Assembly (NCBI GenBank): GCA_902761365.1
Contig: CACWJZ010000001.1
Coordinates: 118,877 to 182,876, forward strand
Direction: 5' to 3'
DNA length: 64,000 nt
From: an uncultured Eubacteriales bacterium
GTDB taxonomy: Bacteria > Bacillota > Clostridia > Christensenellales > CAG-138
A program made the position numbers and the translations under genes. Each line of letters begins with the position of its first letter. Within the stretch, counting starts at the first letter, position 1. Of the stretch, positions 1 to 8,523 are shown piece after piece. The notes beneath the pieces were generated by a model. It searched no databases, had not been told where the DNA came from, and worked only from the letters and a program-made list of their open reading frames with translations.

Positions 1-243
1 AAAACAGAGACCGACGTCGCCCATCTTCGGAATGTTCTGATTCATAACGAGAAAGTGTACGAAAAGCGGATTGCAGACCTCCGCGAAAAGGCCCGCCTCC
101 TCGGGGTTGAGAAATTCATCCTTAGCATGCAGGTCAAGAACCGGGACCAGGTGATCCGGGAACAGCAGCAGCAGATCGCCAACCTGAAAAAAGCCAACGA
201 TCAGCTGGCCAGGGCACAGGATGAGAGGAGGAACGGGCAATGA
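1..243 (+). CDS. Coiled-coil phage protein, 5' end outside window
   Basis: The frame is open from the first base of the window to a TGA at 241-243, so only the last 80 codons are visible. The residues are rich in Lys, Glu, Gln and Arg with heptad-like spacing, including a run of four Gln, which suggests a long amphipathic coiled coil. There is no recognisable domain. A GTG at 55 could also serve as start, but the upstream codons are open and of the same character, so a truncated longer gene is more likely. The stop overlaps the ATG of the next gene (ATGA), showing that it belongs to the same early phage transcript. Confidence 0.6.
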   Translation, partial: KTETDVAHLRNVLIHNEKVYEKRIADLREKARLLGVEKFILSMQVKNRDQVIREQQQQIANLKKANDQLARAQDERRNGQ

Positions 244-800
244 AAGATCATCTCTCGAAAATGCTCTTGGAGCACATCAATGCCATCAAGGACAAGGCAT
301 CCATTTTATTCGCCAGGCCGGAAATCGATATGCCCGAAGTCAAGGCATTTCTTTACGACACCATAAAGAAAAGCCTGGAGGTCGCAAGCGAATATGATAT
401 GGCGACCTTTATGACCAAAGAGCCTCACAGAGACAAACCGATCAAGGTTTTTCTTTCCGGCCCGATCTCCAGCCGGATGAGCACATACAAGTCAGATTTT
501 GCAGCATGGGAAAAGCTCGTCATCTATACGGGCGACATTCCCATCAACCCCGCCACCCTTCCGCTCGGCATGGAACCGGCCGACTACATGAGGATCACCC
601 TGGCCATGCTTCAGAGCGCGGATGCCATGTTGATGTTACCCGGATGGGAGGAGAGCGCCGGGGCCACATTGGAAAAGACATACGCCGAATATACCGGCAT
701 CCGGGTCATGTACCCCGACAAAACAGAGGTGGACTGCCTCGGATTTCTGACCACTTGTATAAACGAAAGAAGGGGGCCGAAAAACGATGGCGATCAATAA
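240..800 (+). CDS. DUF4406 (nucleoside 2-deoxyribosyltransferase-like) protein
   Basis: The 186-residue product has an alpha-helical N-terminus of about 65 residues followed by a DUF4406-type domain: KVFLSGPIS at 70-78, PINP at 101-104 and WEESAGA at 136-142. The family is a Rossmann-like relative of nucleoside 2-deoxyribosyltransferases, common in phages, with roles proposed in nucleotide metabolism. The SGP loop and the acidic SAGA-type helix match the family fold. I cannot say whether it is catalytically active. It starts within the stop of the preceding gene and ends overlapping the helicase start, consistent with one early operon. Confidence 0.75.
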   Translation: MKDHLSKMLLEHINAIKDKASILFARPEIDMPEVKAFLYDTIKKSLEVASEYDMATFMTKEPHRDKPIKVFLSGPISSRMSTYKSDFAAWEKLVIYTGDIPINPATLPLGMEPADYMRITLAMLQSADAMLMLPGWEESAGATLEKTYAEYTGIRVMYPDKTEVDCLGFLTTCINERRGPKNDGDQ

Positions 801-2160
801 AGGATTCGGCCTCCTGTTCGAGATGGGCTGCGGCAAGACGCTCACCGCCATCGCCGTCGCCGGCGCCGGGTACAAGATGGGCAAGATCAGGCGGGTCCTG
901 ATCGTCGCCCCCACCTCGGTGGTGGCCGTATGGCCGAAAGAGCTCCAGGAGTACGCCGCCTTCCCCTACACGGTAAAGACGTTGCTGGGCGACAAGAAAA
1001 CCCGGCTCAAGGCCCTGGACGATCTGCAGCGGTTCCCGTTCCCGCACCTGAAGGTGGCGGTGATCAACTACGAAAGCACCTGGCGGGATGGCATATTCGA
1101 GGCCCTGCAGGACTTCAACGCGGATCTCATCATTTGCGACGAATCCCAGCGGATCAAGACCCATGACAGCGAACAGAGCAAGGCCATGCACAAGCTCGGG
1201 GAGCTGGCCCCCTACAAGATGATCCTATCCGGGACCCCGGTCCAGAATGAGGCCGTGGACATCTGGAGTCAATACCGGTTCCTGGACCCGACGATCTTCG
1301 GGACCAACTTCTGGACCTTCCGAAACCGGTACGCCATCATGGGCGGATTCAACAGGAAGCAGATCGTGGCCTACCGGGACCTGGACCAGCTGATCCAGAA
1401 AGAGCACTCCATCGCCTACCGGGTCACGAAAGAGGAGGCCCTGGACCTTCCCGAACAGACCTTCGAAAATCGGTACATTGTTCTGAATAACGCCGAAAGG
1501 TCCGTATATAACAAGCTCCGCCGGGACAGCTATGCGGAGCTGGCGGACGGGGGCACGATCACGGCCACCACGGTCCTGACGAAGCTCCTCCGGCTGCAGC
1601 AGTACACCGGCGGCTTCCTGGTGGAAGATGACGCCACGAAACCCCGCCTGGTCAGCAAGGGGAAGCTGGACGCCCTGGCGGACATCCTCCAGGACTATGT
1701 GATCGAAGGAAAAAAGAAGCTGGTGATCTTCGCCCGGTTCCTTCCAGAGGTCCACGAAATAGAGGCCCTCACGGAAAAGATGCTCAAGCCCCACCGGATG
1801 AAGGCGGTGGCCATCTACGGGGAGATCAAGAAAGAGGACCGGGGAGCCGTGGTCCAGCAATTCCAGACGGACCCGGCCACCATGGTGTTCATCGGTCAGA
1901 TCGACACCGCCGGCACCGGGATCACGCTCACGGCCGCCGACACCTGCGTCTATTATTCCCTCAGCTACAACTACGCCACCTACAGCCAGAGCCTGAGCCG
2001 GATTCACCGGATCGGGCAACACCACCCCTGCACCTATATTCACCTGATCGTGGAACAGTCGGTGGACCAGCAGATACTCCAGGCCCTATCCAAAAAGGAG
2101 GACCTGGCAAAGACCGTCGTCGACGATTGGCGAAAATTCCTGGGAGGAGATGCAGCATGA
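787..2160 (+). CDS. SNF2-type DEAD/DEAH helicase
   Basis: The 457-residue protein carries the SNF2 superfamily II motifs in order: Walker A GCGKT at 14-18, a DESQ box in the middle of the first RecA lobe, SGTPVQN (motif III region) and QSLSRIHRIGQ (motif VI) near the C-terminus. Such stand-alone SNF2 proteins are frequent in Firmicutes phages next to replication genes and are thought to remodel or unwind DNA during replication or recombination. The start has a G-rich Shine-Dalgarno about 10 bases upstream. The protein begins only 13 residues before Walker A, so the usual upstream Q-motif segment is absent; in-frame stops at 748 and 760 rule out a longer start. Confidence 0.9.
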   Translation: MAINKGFGLLFEMGCGKTLTAIAVAGAGYKMGKIRRVLIVAPTSVVAVWPKELQEYAAFPYTVKTLLGDKKTRLKALDDLQRFPFPHLKVAVINYESTWRDGIFEALQDFNADLIICDESQRIKTHDSEQSKAMHKLGELAPYKMILSGTPVQNEAVDIWSQYRFLDPTIFGTNFWTFRNRYAIMGGFNRKQIVAYRDLDQLIQKEHSIAYRVTKEEALDLPEQTFENRYIVLNNAERSVYNKLRRDSYAELADGGTITATTVLTKLLRLQQYTGGFLVEDDATKPRLVSKGKLDALADILQDYVIEGKKKLVIFARFLPEVHEIEALTEKMLKPHRMKAVAIYGEIKKEDRGAVVQQFQTDPATMVFIGQIDTAGTGITLTAADTCVYYSLSYNYATYSQSLSRIHRIGQHHPCTYIHLIVEQSVDQQILQALSKKEDLAKTVVDDWRKFLGGDAA

Positions 2161-2423
2161 AGAATACCCTGACAGATCTGAACAACGCCTTATTTGAATC
2201 CATAGAAAGAATCCAGCAGGACAACCTTACTGATGAGGAGCTGGCCCGGGAGATCAAGCGGGCCGAGGCCGTATCCGATGTGGCGGAGATCATCGTCCGA
2301 AACGGGGAGCTGGCCCTCAAGACCATGATGCACCTGAACGAATACGGGTACGGTGCAGCGAAAGCAGCGAAACTGGATGCCCAGCTGGCCCCGGTGCCGG
2401 CGATGCTGGAGGCGAAGCAATGA
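2157..2423 (+). CDS. Small conserved-type phage protein, unknown function
   Basis: The 88-residue, mostly helical and acidic protein has no motif that I recognise. The start ATG overlaps the helicase stop (ATGA) and follows a GGAGGA Shine-Dalgarno, and its own stop overlaps the next gene in the same way. This tight coupling argues that it is a real early gene made together with the SNF2-type helicase and the HNH protein. A structural or accessory role to one of them is only a guess from position. Confidence 0.65.
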   Translation: MKNTLTDLNNALFESIERIQQDNLTDEELAREIKRAEAVSDVAEIIVRNGELALKTMMHLNEYGYGAAKAAKLDAQLAPVPAMLEAKQ

Positions 2424-3238
2424 GGATCAGGTACACCCAGGAACAGCATGAATTCCTGCGATCCTTTATCCCGGGGCACTCTGTCGGTGAGATCATCCGG
2501 GCGGTACGGGAACGCTTCGGAATGGAGATGTCAAAGGTGGCCGTCCAGTCATACAAGAAAAACCACAACATCCCATCCGGCACAAAAAACCACCCCCATC
2601 CAGGCAGCTCCTGGCTTTACCCCACACCGATCAAGGAATACATCCGGGAACACGTCAAAGGGGTCGGCCCAACAGAAATGGCGGAAAAGGTCAACCGGGA
2701 ATTCGGGATGGCCTACACACGCGGCCAGATGATGAACTACTACAAGCGGGCAAAACTCAAATCTGGAGTCTCGGGACGTTTTGAGAAGGGGCACCCTTCG
2801 CACAACAAAGGGAAAAAGGGCATGCCCATGCATCCGAATTCTATCAGCACCCAATTCAAGCCGGGCCACAGGCCGGCAAATAAGCTGCCAATCGGCGCGG
2901 TGGTCGAAAAGACGGACGGCTACCTATGGAGGAAAGTCGGGGAGGGCGCCCGGGATTGGAGGCAGGAGCACATCCTCATATACGAGGCAGCCCACGGCCC
3001 GGTTCCCAAAGGAGCAATCGTGACCTTCCTGGACGGCAACAGGAAAAACCTGACCTTGGACAACTTGCAGATGATCTCCAGGGGCGTCAACGGGGTCCTG
3101 AACAAAAAGGGGATGCGGACCGGCGACAAAGACCTGACCAGGGCCGCCGTCCTTCTGACCACCATCCGGGAAAAGGCCCGCGATTTTAGAAAGAACAGGG
3201 GAGAGGAAAGACATGAAAACGAAGTATGTCAAGGTTGA
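2420..3238 (+). CDS. HNH endonuclease (HNH_3-like)
   Basis: The 272-residue protein has an N-terminal DNA-binding-like half (about 1-120, helical, rich in Lys and Arg) and a C-terminal HNH_3-type nuclease core: His184 in EHILIYEAAHG, VTFLDGN with Asp205 and Asn207, and a following DNL. This is the arrangement of phage HNH proteins in which a histidine and the DGN segment build a beta-beta-alpha metal fold. The second His of the classical HH pair is Phe203, a replacement seen in part of this family. It may be a free-standing homing-type nuclease or a replication-associated nicking enzyme. The gene overlaps both neighbours. Confidence 0.85.
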   Translation: MRIRYTQEQHEFLRSFIPGHSVGEIIRAVRERFGMEMSKVAVQSYKKNHNIPSGTKNHPHPGSSWLYPTPIKEYIREHVKGVGPTEMAEKVNREFGMAYTRGQMMNYYKRAKLKSGVSGRFEKGHPSHNKGKKGMPMHPNSISTQFKPGHRPANKLPIGAVVEKTDGYLWRKVGEGARDWRQEHILIYEAAHGPVPKGAIVTFLDGNRKNLTLDNLQMISRGVNGVLNKKGMRTGDKDLTRAAVLLTTIREKARDFRKNRGEERHENEVCQG

Positions 3239-3503
3239 GACCTTGCACCGGCGGCTGGACCTGCTGCTGGGCGGAAAACAGGGGACCGGCTGCATGATCA
3301 CCGAAAGGGCGGTGCGGTCCCTGATCGATGGGACGCCGCCTGAGGATGTGGTGCCGGTTGGCCGCTCCACCGTGGTCACCACGATCCAGGCCACGCCCAC
3401 CGGCGCCGTGTTCGTCCACACTTGCAAGCTCTGCGGGGAGAGGGTCCGAAAGACAGACCCCTTCTGCTGGCATTGCGGGGCGCCGCTTTTCAAGATGGAA
3501 TGA
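3213..3503 (+). CDS. Zinc-ribbon phage protein
   Basis: The 96-residue product ends in two CxxC knuckles (CKLCG and CWHCG) spaced as a zinc ribbon at about residues 70-91. The N-terminal part is a mixed alpha/beta stretch without a known motif. The start lies inside the HNH gene and is preceded by a GAGAGGAAAG Shine-Dalgarno. Small single zinc-ribbon proteins of this kind are common in the early regions of Firmicutes phages; their function is unknown, and nucleic-acid or protein binding is inferred only from the ribbon. Confidence 0.7.
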   Translation: MKTKYVKVETLHRRLDLLLGGKQGTGCMITERAVRSLIDGTPPEDVVPVGRSTVVTTIQATPTGAVFVHTCKLCGERVRKTDPFCWHCGAPLFKME

Positions 3504-3544
3504 GCCGCCGACAGGCGACCAAATAAAGAGAGGAGAAAGACACT

Positions 3545-3988
3545 ATGACAACCCTGCCTGACATGATCCGGGATCTCCAGGCGCTTCTCGAGGAGAAAGA
3601 CGACCTGGCGGAACGGACCAAAACGAACAACGCCGCTATTGAGGCGGCAAAGGAACAGATCGCCCTTCGGATGGTGGACGACGATATGCCGGAAATCACC
3701 TACAAGGGGTACAGCTTCAAGTTGACGCCAAAGGTCAGCTACACAAAGAAGTCAGAGGCGGACATCGCCGCCGCCGGGGTGGACTTCTTCGATGTGCTCC
3801 GGGAGGAGGGCCTCGGGGACATCATCGTCGAGACGGTCAACGCCCGGACCCTGCAGTCCACCATCAACGCCCTCGTCGAAGAAGCCGGCGCCCTGCCTGA
3901 AGCCCTGGAGCCGGTGATCCGGGTATATGAATACAACGATATAACCCGGCGAAAGAAAGCAGTAGCCCGGGGAGGTAGATCAGCATGA
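3545..3988 (+). CDS. Early phage protein with N-terminal coiled coil
   Basis: The 147-residue protein begins with about 45 residues of predicted coiled coil (LQALLEEKDDLAERTKT and following), then a compact domain that ends in a basic tail. The layout resembles Gp157-like early proteins of siphoviruses, but similarity is too weak to name it. A GGAGAAAG Shine-Dalgarno precedes the ATG. The stop overlaps the small membrane gene that follows (ATGA). Confidence 0.6.
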   Translation: MTTLPDMIRDLQALLEEKDDLAERTKTNNAAIEAAKEQIALRMVDDDMPEITYKGYSFKLTPKVSYTKKSEADIAAAGVDFFDVLREEGLGDIIVETVNARTLQSTINALVEEAGALPEALEPVIRVYEYNDITRRKKAVARGGRSA

Positions 3989-4089
3989 CGATCCCACCGT
4001 TCCTGGCCGGCATCCTTTTCACGATCCTGGTCGAAGTAGCCGCCCTGATCATTTACGCCATCATCAACAACAGGAGGAACAAGCGATGA
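3985..4089 (+). CDS. 34-residue single-pass membrane protein
   Basis: The frame ATG (3985) to TGA (4089) encodes 34 residues: a short polar start, a hydrophobic segment of about 20 residues (FLAGILFTILVEVAALIIYA) and a basic tail with RRNKR. The Shine-Dalgarno GGGGAGG lies 9 bases upstream, and both ends overlap neighbouring genes by ATGA, which is strong support for translation despite the size. The charge distribution predicts the C-terminus in the cytoplasm. It sits among replication genes, so it could tether a phage protein to the membrane or act on the host envelope early in infection; this is inference. Confidence 0.65.
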   Translation: MTIPPFLAGILFTILVEVAALIIYAIINNRRNKR

Positions 4090-4547
4090 AAACCGAACAA
4101 CTGCAACTGGACACCCGATCCGATCTGGCCGTCGCCATCAGCGAGGAAGCGGCCAGGGCCATGGACAACATCCTCAGCCTGATCGAAGAAAGCCCCTTCA
4201 CGAAGCCGCCGGTCCATAACCGTCACGAAGCCTACGGCGTGGCGGCGGAGCACTACAGCAAGATCGCCGGATGCACGAAAATCATCAAAAAGGACTGCGA
4301 GGATCTCCTGACAACGCTCCCGGACCCCAGCCTCAACGCCATCGAAGCCACATCCGCCATCGTGAACAGCATCAACAAATCCGCCGTCATAATCCTCTAC
4401 GCCGCCGCCGAAATGCGGCTGACCCTTGAGGGACTATTCGCGGCGGAAAACGGCCAAGGCATAGACCCCGGTGACGATCAACCCACCATCTTCGACTTCG
4501 CCGATGCGAAGCCGCTCGAGGACACAGAAAAACAAGAGGAGGACTAA
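4086..4547 (+). CDS. Phage protein of unknown function
   Basis: The 153-residue, largely helical protein has an acidic C-terminus (FDFADAKPLEDTEKQEED). I recognise no domain. It is translationally coupled to the preceding membrane peptide (ATGA) and is followed after three bases by the ssDNA-binding-type gene, so it probably belongs to the replication module. Confidence 0.6.
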   Translation: MKTEQLQLDTRSDLAVAISEEAARAMDNILSLIEESPFTKPPVHNRHEAYGVAAEHYSKIAGCTKIIKKDCEDLLTTLPDPSLNAIEATSAIVNSINKSAVIILYAAAEMRLTLEGLFAAENGQGIDPGDDQPTIFDFADAKPLEDTEKQEED

Positions 4548-4550
4548 GCC

Positions 4551-5372
4551 ATGAAAACTGCCAACAAACCCACCACAGACCTCGCCCCCGTGGAATCCTT
4601 TATGATTGTAGACCGGTACGCCGGGCTCGATGAGGAGGCGAAAGCAGAGCTGCTCGATGAGATGAATGATTTTTCGGGGGAAAACACCCTGGTCTATAAG
4701 ACCATCAAGGTCCCTTCCGGCGAAACCCCCGTGTTCATCATTTCGGACGGAGAGGAAAGCGACAGCGCCAAAGAGATCGAGGGCGTGATCATCTTTACCC
4801 ATCGCCTGAATGGATACTGGCCCAATGCTATGGGCAGCACCCCCGATGGCGACAAGGCGCCGCTTTGCAGCAGCATGGACGGGATCACCGGCATGAACAG
4901 GGAAACCGGGGAGATCAGGGATTGCGCCACATGCCCCTATAATCAATTCGGATCTTCCCGCGACGGAGGCAAGGGCAAGGCGTGCAAGAATATGCGCCGG
5001 ATGTACCTCATCCAAAACAACGACCCTGACCTCTATATGCTTTCGGTACCGCCCACGTCGATCCGGGATATCAACAAGCAGCTGACGAAAATCCTGGGAA
5101 AAGGCATCCCGTACACCGGCATCCTGATCGGGCTAAAGCTGCAGAAAGCCGTCAATGCAAACAGGATCACTTACAACAAGGTGATCCTCGAAAACAGAGG
5201 AGAGCTGCCGCCCTCCGTTGCCGCCCAGGTCAAAGCCCTGCGGACGGAGATCAAGAGGAAGTACATGGAACAGGCAATCACCCCCGAGGATTACGCTGTC
5301 GAACAGACAACGGCCCCCGCCGATCCCGGCGCCTTCACCGACATACCCCCCGAGGAACTGCCCTTCAGTTAA
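4551..5372 (+). CDS. Probable phage ssDNA-binding protein with zinc cluster
   Basis: The 273-residue protein has a central Cys-rich segment (CSSMDG, CATCPYN, then GKACKN; about residues 107-145) that could bind zinc, and a flexible acidic C-terminal tail ending EELPFS. An acidic tail finishing in a hydrophobic tip is the hallmark of bacterial and phage single-stranded-DNA-binding proteins, which use it to recruit partners. It lies directly upstream of the primase-helicase. The body does not match canonical SSB closely, so the assignment rests on tail, position and beta-rich composition. An alternative is another primase-associated DNA-binding factor. Confidence 0.55.
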   Translation: MKTANKPTTDLAPVESFMIVDRYAGLDEEAKAELLDEMNDFSGENTLVYKTIKVPSGETPVFIISDGEESDSAKEIEGVIIFTHRLNGYWPNAMGSTPDGDKAPLCSSMDGITGMNRETGEIRDCATCPYNQFGSSRDGGKGKACKNMRRMYLIQNNDPDLYMLSVPPTSIRDINKQLTKILGKGIPYTGILIGLKLQKAVNANRITYNKVILENRGELPPSVAAQVKALRTEIKRKYMEQAITPEDYAVEQTTAPADPGAFTDIPPEELPFS

Positions 5373-5448
5373 GATGCCCGGCGACCATGGGGGCGCGGAT
5401 CTCCGTGCCCCCGCCGGATAGATCAGAGATTGAAAGGGTGGTGAGCGC

Positions 5449-8151
5449 ATGGCATTACAAGAGAAGCAGGTCGACCTGGACCGGATCGTGGACTACCGGG
5501 CAGAATATACCTCCGTCCTGGAGGGATGCAAGAGCACCGGGGACCACGAAATGGTCGCCCTGTGCCCATTCCACCAGGACAGGCAGCACAGCTTCTCGGT
5601 GGATCTTCGGACCGGGAAATGGCATTGCTTTGCAGAAAATGAGGGCGGGAACTTCGTGTCCTTTTGGGCGAAAATGCACGGATGCAGCACCGGGGACGCC
5701 TACAAGGCGATCCTGGAGAAGTATCATGTGGCCACCGCTGATGATAAGCCAAAGCCAAAGACCGGCCCCGATTCGTACACCCTGGAGGAGTACAGCTTCG
5801 AAAAGCGGCTCCCGGCGGACTTCCTCACCGGCCTGGGGATCACCACGGAAAAGGATCGGTCCGGGAAAACATTCCTCAGGACCCCATACTACCTGGAGGA
5901 CGGGAAAGAGAGCACCTACCGAAAACGGTACGCCCACAAGGAATTTCGATGGAGGCAAGGCAGCTCTGGTAAGATATGCCTGTATGGGGAGTGGCGCCTT
6001 CCACAGATCAGGGAGGTCGGCTACGCCGTCATGGTGGAGGGCGAAAGCGACACCCAAAGCCTGTGGTACATGGGCATCCCGGCGCTCGGCGTGGCCGGGG
6101 CGGATATGTTCAAGCCCGCCCAGGCCGCCCAGCTGCAGGACCTCAAGCTCTACATCCACCAGGAGCCGGACACCGGCGGGGAAACATTCGTGCGAAAGGT
6201 TCTTAACGGGCTGAAGGACGGGAACTTCATCGGCAAGGTTTACCGATGGAGCTGCGACCGGCTCGGCGTCAAGGACCCGTCGGACCTATACCTGAAGAAC
6301 GGTCGGGAAGAAGCCGCCCGAATGATCAAACAGGCGCTGCAGGGCGCTGAGGAGCTGGACCCGTACCAGGAAAACATCCCGGAGGCGATCAGCGGCGCCC
6401 CGATCAACCTGAGACAGCCCGAGGGCTGGGTCTACGGCGAAAAGGGGATCAGTCAGATCGATGAAAAGAAGTACACCCCCACCAACGTCTGCAGGACCCC
6501 GATCATCCTGACCCAGCGGCTCAAGAGCCTGGAAACAGGGGACGAGAAAATGGAGATCGCGTTCAAAAGGGACGATGCCTGGCACAAGGCGATCTTCCCC
6601 CGATCCGTCATATTCTCCAACCGGTCGATCACCCAGCTGGCGGACCTGGGCTGCACCATAACAAGCGAAAACGCGAAAGCGGTGGTCCGATTCCTGGGGG
6701 CGCTGGAGGCGGAAAACATCGATGTGATCCCGAAAGCGGACGCCGCCTCGACCTTCGGATGGCAGCCCGGGAAACGATTTATTCCCGGGCACGATCAAGG
6801 GATCACCCTGGACGTGGACCCCTCCCAGCGGGCCATGGCATCCGCCTACTGCCAAAACGGGACCCTGGACCGCTGGATCGGGCACATGATGGACCACCGG
6901 CGGCGGGATAAATTCAGGTTCATCCTGGCGGCCAGCTTTGCCGCCCCGCTCCTGCGGATCGTAAAAAAGAGGATCTTCTTCGTCTATAATTGGGGCGGCT
7001 CGAAGGGCGGAAAGACCGCCGCCCTCAAGGCGGCCCTGTCCGCCTGGGGCGACCCGGAAAGGCTCATGGTCAACTTCAACGCGACACAGGTGGGCCTGGA
7101 ACGCACGGCGGCCTTCTACTGCGATCTGCCGCTGGGCATCGATGAGCGTCAGCTGGCCGGCAATAAGCAGGATGCGCTGGAGAGGATCGTCTACATGATC
7201 GCCTCCGGCACCGGGAAGATCAGAGGCGCGAAGGGCGGCGGCCTTCAGACGACGAACCAATGGCGGACCATAGCCATCGCCACCGGCGAGGAACCGCTGA
7301 GCACCGACACCACCCAAACCGGCGTCAGCACCCGCGTCCTGGAGATCTACGGCGGCCCATTCGACAACGAACAGGACGCGGAGCTCATGCACCAACACTC
7401 CGTCGAGGATTGCGGCTGGGCTGGCCCGGCTTTCGTCGAGCGCCTGATTCAGCAGGATGAGCGCACGATCTGCGCCGCCTATGACGCCATGCAGGAATAC
7501 GTCCGGGATATAAGCGCCGGGAAGAACGGCTCCCATATATCGGGGATCGCCGCCGTTGCCCTGGCGGATGCGATGGCCGATAGCTGGATATTCGATCCAC
7601 GGAAAAGCCCCCCTGCTGCGGTTTCGGAAACGATCCGGGAATTATTGCAGCGGCTCCAGATCACCCCGGAAAGCTGGGAAAGAGCCAAGGCCATGGCCAA
7701 GTATATCCTGGTGGAGCAGGTCGAAAACAACAGCACGGACGTCAACGAAAACGCCGTCCAATTCGTCTACGATTGGGTGATCTCCAATAAAACCTACTTC
7801 AGCGCCAACGCCGTGGGGACGTGCCTGGGCATGTTGAGCAACGGGCGGGTCTATATTTTCCCGTCGATACTCAACCAGGCGCTGACAAAGGCAGGATACT
7901 CGCCCAGGAAAACGCTCAAGTATATGGCGGATCGGGGCCTGATAAGCAGCGCCACGAACAAAGAGGGAAAGAAAGTATACTCGATCATTCGATGGTTCGA
8001 GGACCGAAGCTGCCGGTTCGTGGAATTCTTCATGGACAAGCTGCAAGATCAGGAGGCAGCGCCGCCGCCCGGGCCACAGGAGGATCGGGTGGAGAGCATC
8101 ATGGATCGCCTGGAGGATCTGCCCCCGGATATGCCGCTGCCGTTTAATTGA
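5449..8151 (+). CDS. Primase-helicase: CHC2 zinc finger, TOPRIM-like, DUF927
   Basis: The 900-residue protein starts with a CHC2-type finger (Cys39, His42, Cys60), continues with a TOPRIM-like region around 195-260 (VMVEGESDTQSLW) and has a DUF927 helicase-like ATPase from about 400 to 720 with a P-loop (GGSKGGKT). This combination is typical of primase-helicases of phages and integrative elements: it would make RNA primers and unwind DNA at the fork. The fourth finger ligand, normally Cys three residues after Cys60, is Glu63. A GGGTGGTGAGC segment before the ATG can act as ribosome site. The repeat array that follows at once suggests that origin and initiator are adjacent. Confidence 0.85.
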   Translation: MALQEKQVDLDRIVDYRAEYTSVLEGCKSTGDHEMVALCPFHQDRQHSFSVDLRTGKWHCFAENEGGNFVSFWAKMHGCSTGDAYKAILEKYHVATADDKPKPKTGPDSYTLEEYSFEKRLPADFLTGLGITTEKDRSGKTFLRTPYYLEDGKESTYRKRYAHKEFRWRQGSSGKICLYGEWRLPQIREVGYAVMVEGESDTQSLWYMGIPALGVAGADMFKPAQAAQLQDLKLYIHQEPDTGGETFVRKVLNGLKDGNFIGKVYRWSCDRLGVKDPSDLYLKNGREEAARMIKQALQGAEELDPYQENIPEAISGAPINLRQPEGWVYGEKGISQIDEKKYTPTNVCRTPIILTQRLKSLETGDEKMEIAFKRDDAWHKAIFPRSVIFSNRSITQLADLGCTITSENAKAVVRFLGALEAENIDVIPKADAASTFGWQPGKRFIPGHDQGITLDVDPSQRAMASAYCQNGTLDRWIGHMMDHRRRDKFRFILAASFAAPLLRIVKKRIFFVYNWGGSKGGKTAALKAALSAWGDPERLMVNFNATQVGLERTAAFYCDLPLGIDERQLAGNKQDALERIVYMIASGTGKIRGAKGGGLQTTNQWRTIAIATGEEPLSTDTTQTGVSTRVLEIYGGPFDNEQDAELMHQHSVEDCGWAGPAFVERLIQQDERTICAAYDAMQEYVRDISAGKNGSHISGIAAVALADAMADSWIFDPRKSPPAAVSETIRELLQRLQITPESWERAKAMAKYILVEQVENNSTDVNENAVQFVYDWVISNKTYFSANAVGTCLGMLSNGRVYIFPSILNQALTKAGYSPRKTLKYMADRGLISSATNKEGKKVYSIIRWFEDRSCRFVEFFMDKLQDQEAAPPPGPQEDRVESIMDRLEDLPPDMPLPFN

Positions 8152-8194
8152 CGGCAAAAAGGGAGCTCGGCCACTTCCGAAAAAAAGCCGGCGG

Positions 8195-8245
8195 CCTTAC
8201 ACCTAAAAAATAGGTGTAAGGTTAGGTGTAAGGTTAGGTGTAAGG
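8195..8245. repeat. Iteron cluster 1: four 11-mers, three in tandem
   Basis: CCTTACACCTA at 8195-8205 is followed by TAGGTGTAAGG at 8211-8221, 8223-8233 and 8235-8245, the last three with an exact 12-bp period. The first two copies form a hairpin-capable palindrome with a 5-base A spacer. A further inverted copy lies at 8291-8301 and a direct copy at 8402-8412. All are exact 11-mers. Confidence 0.85.
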
Positions 8246-8455
8246 CAGAAAACGCCGAAAAACCAAGGCTTTTTTATAACCTATTACAGACCTTACACCT
8301 ATTACATGAAAAATACATACCGATTTTTGAAAAAGTGCAGAATGCACGAAAATCATGCAACTTGTGCAACTTTTCCAAAAAAGAGAGTGTATTTGCAAAA
8401 TTAGGTGTAAGGTGGCAAAACCGCCCCGAAACGCCCGAGGAATCAAGAGATTTTA

Positions 8456-8487
8456 CCTTACACCTAAATTTTTGAATAGGTGTAAGG
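8456..8487. repeat. Iteron cluster 2: inverted 11-mer pair
   Basis: CCTTACACCTA (8456-8466) and TAGGTGTAAGG (8477-8487) face each other across a 10-base AT-rich spacer. They lie about 35 bases before the next gene, so protein bound here could also control that gene. The unit is identical to the copies of cluster 1. Confidence 0.85.
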
Positions 8488-8523
8488 CGGACCAAAACCC
8501 CACGGTAAAGCGAGGAACGCGAC

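Larger units (their letters stand above)
8152..8523. other. Non-coding repeat region, candidate replication origin
   Basis: These 372 bases have no credible gene. They are markedly AT-richer than the surroundings in the middle (8,265-8,405) and hold eight copies of an 11-mer, TAGGTGTAAGG or its complement. A run GAAAAAGTGCAGAATGCACG also contains a small palindrome (GTGCA...TGCAC). Repeats plus an AT-rich segment next to a primase-helicase gene are the usual look of a phage origin. An operator array for an early regulator is the main alternative. Confidence 0.55.

Noticed and set aside
5387-6214. A long alternative frame overlapping the start of the primase gene
   Set aside because: It is antagonistic to a well-supported 900-residue gene, is very Arg/Ser/Pro-rich, and lacks a domain; it is a shadow of high-GC coding DNA.
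8195-8487. The 11-mer array as a CRISPR array
   Set aside because: Units are only 11 bp, occur in both orientations and have irregular distances; no cas genes are present.
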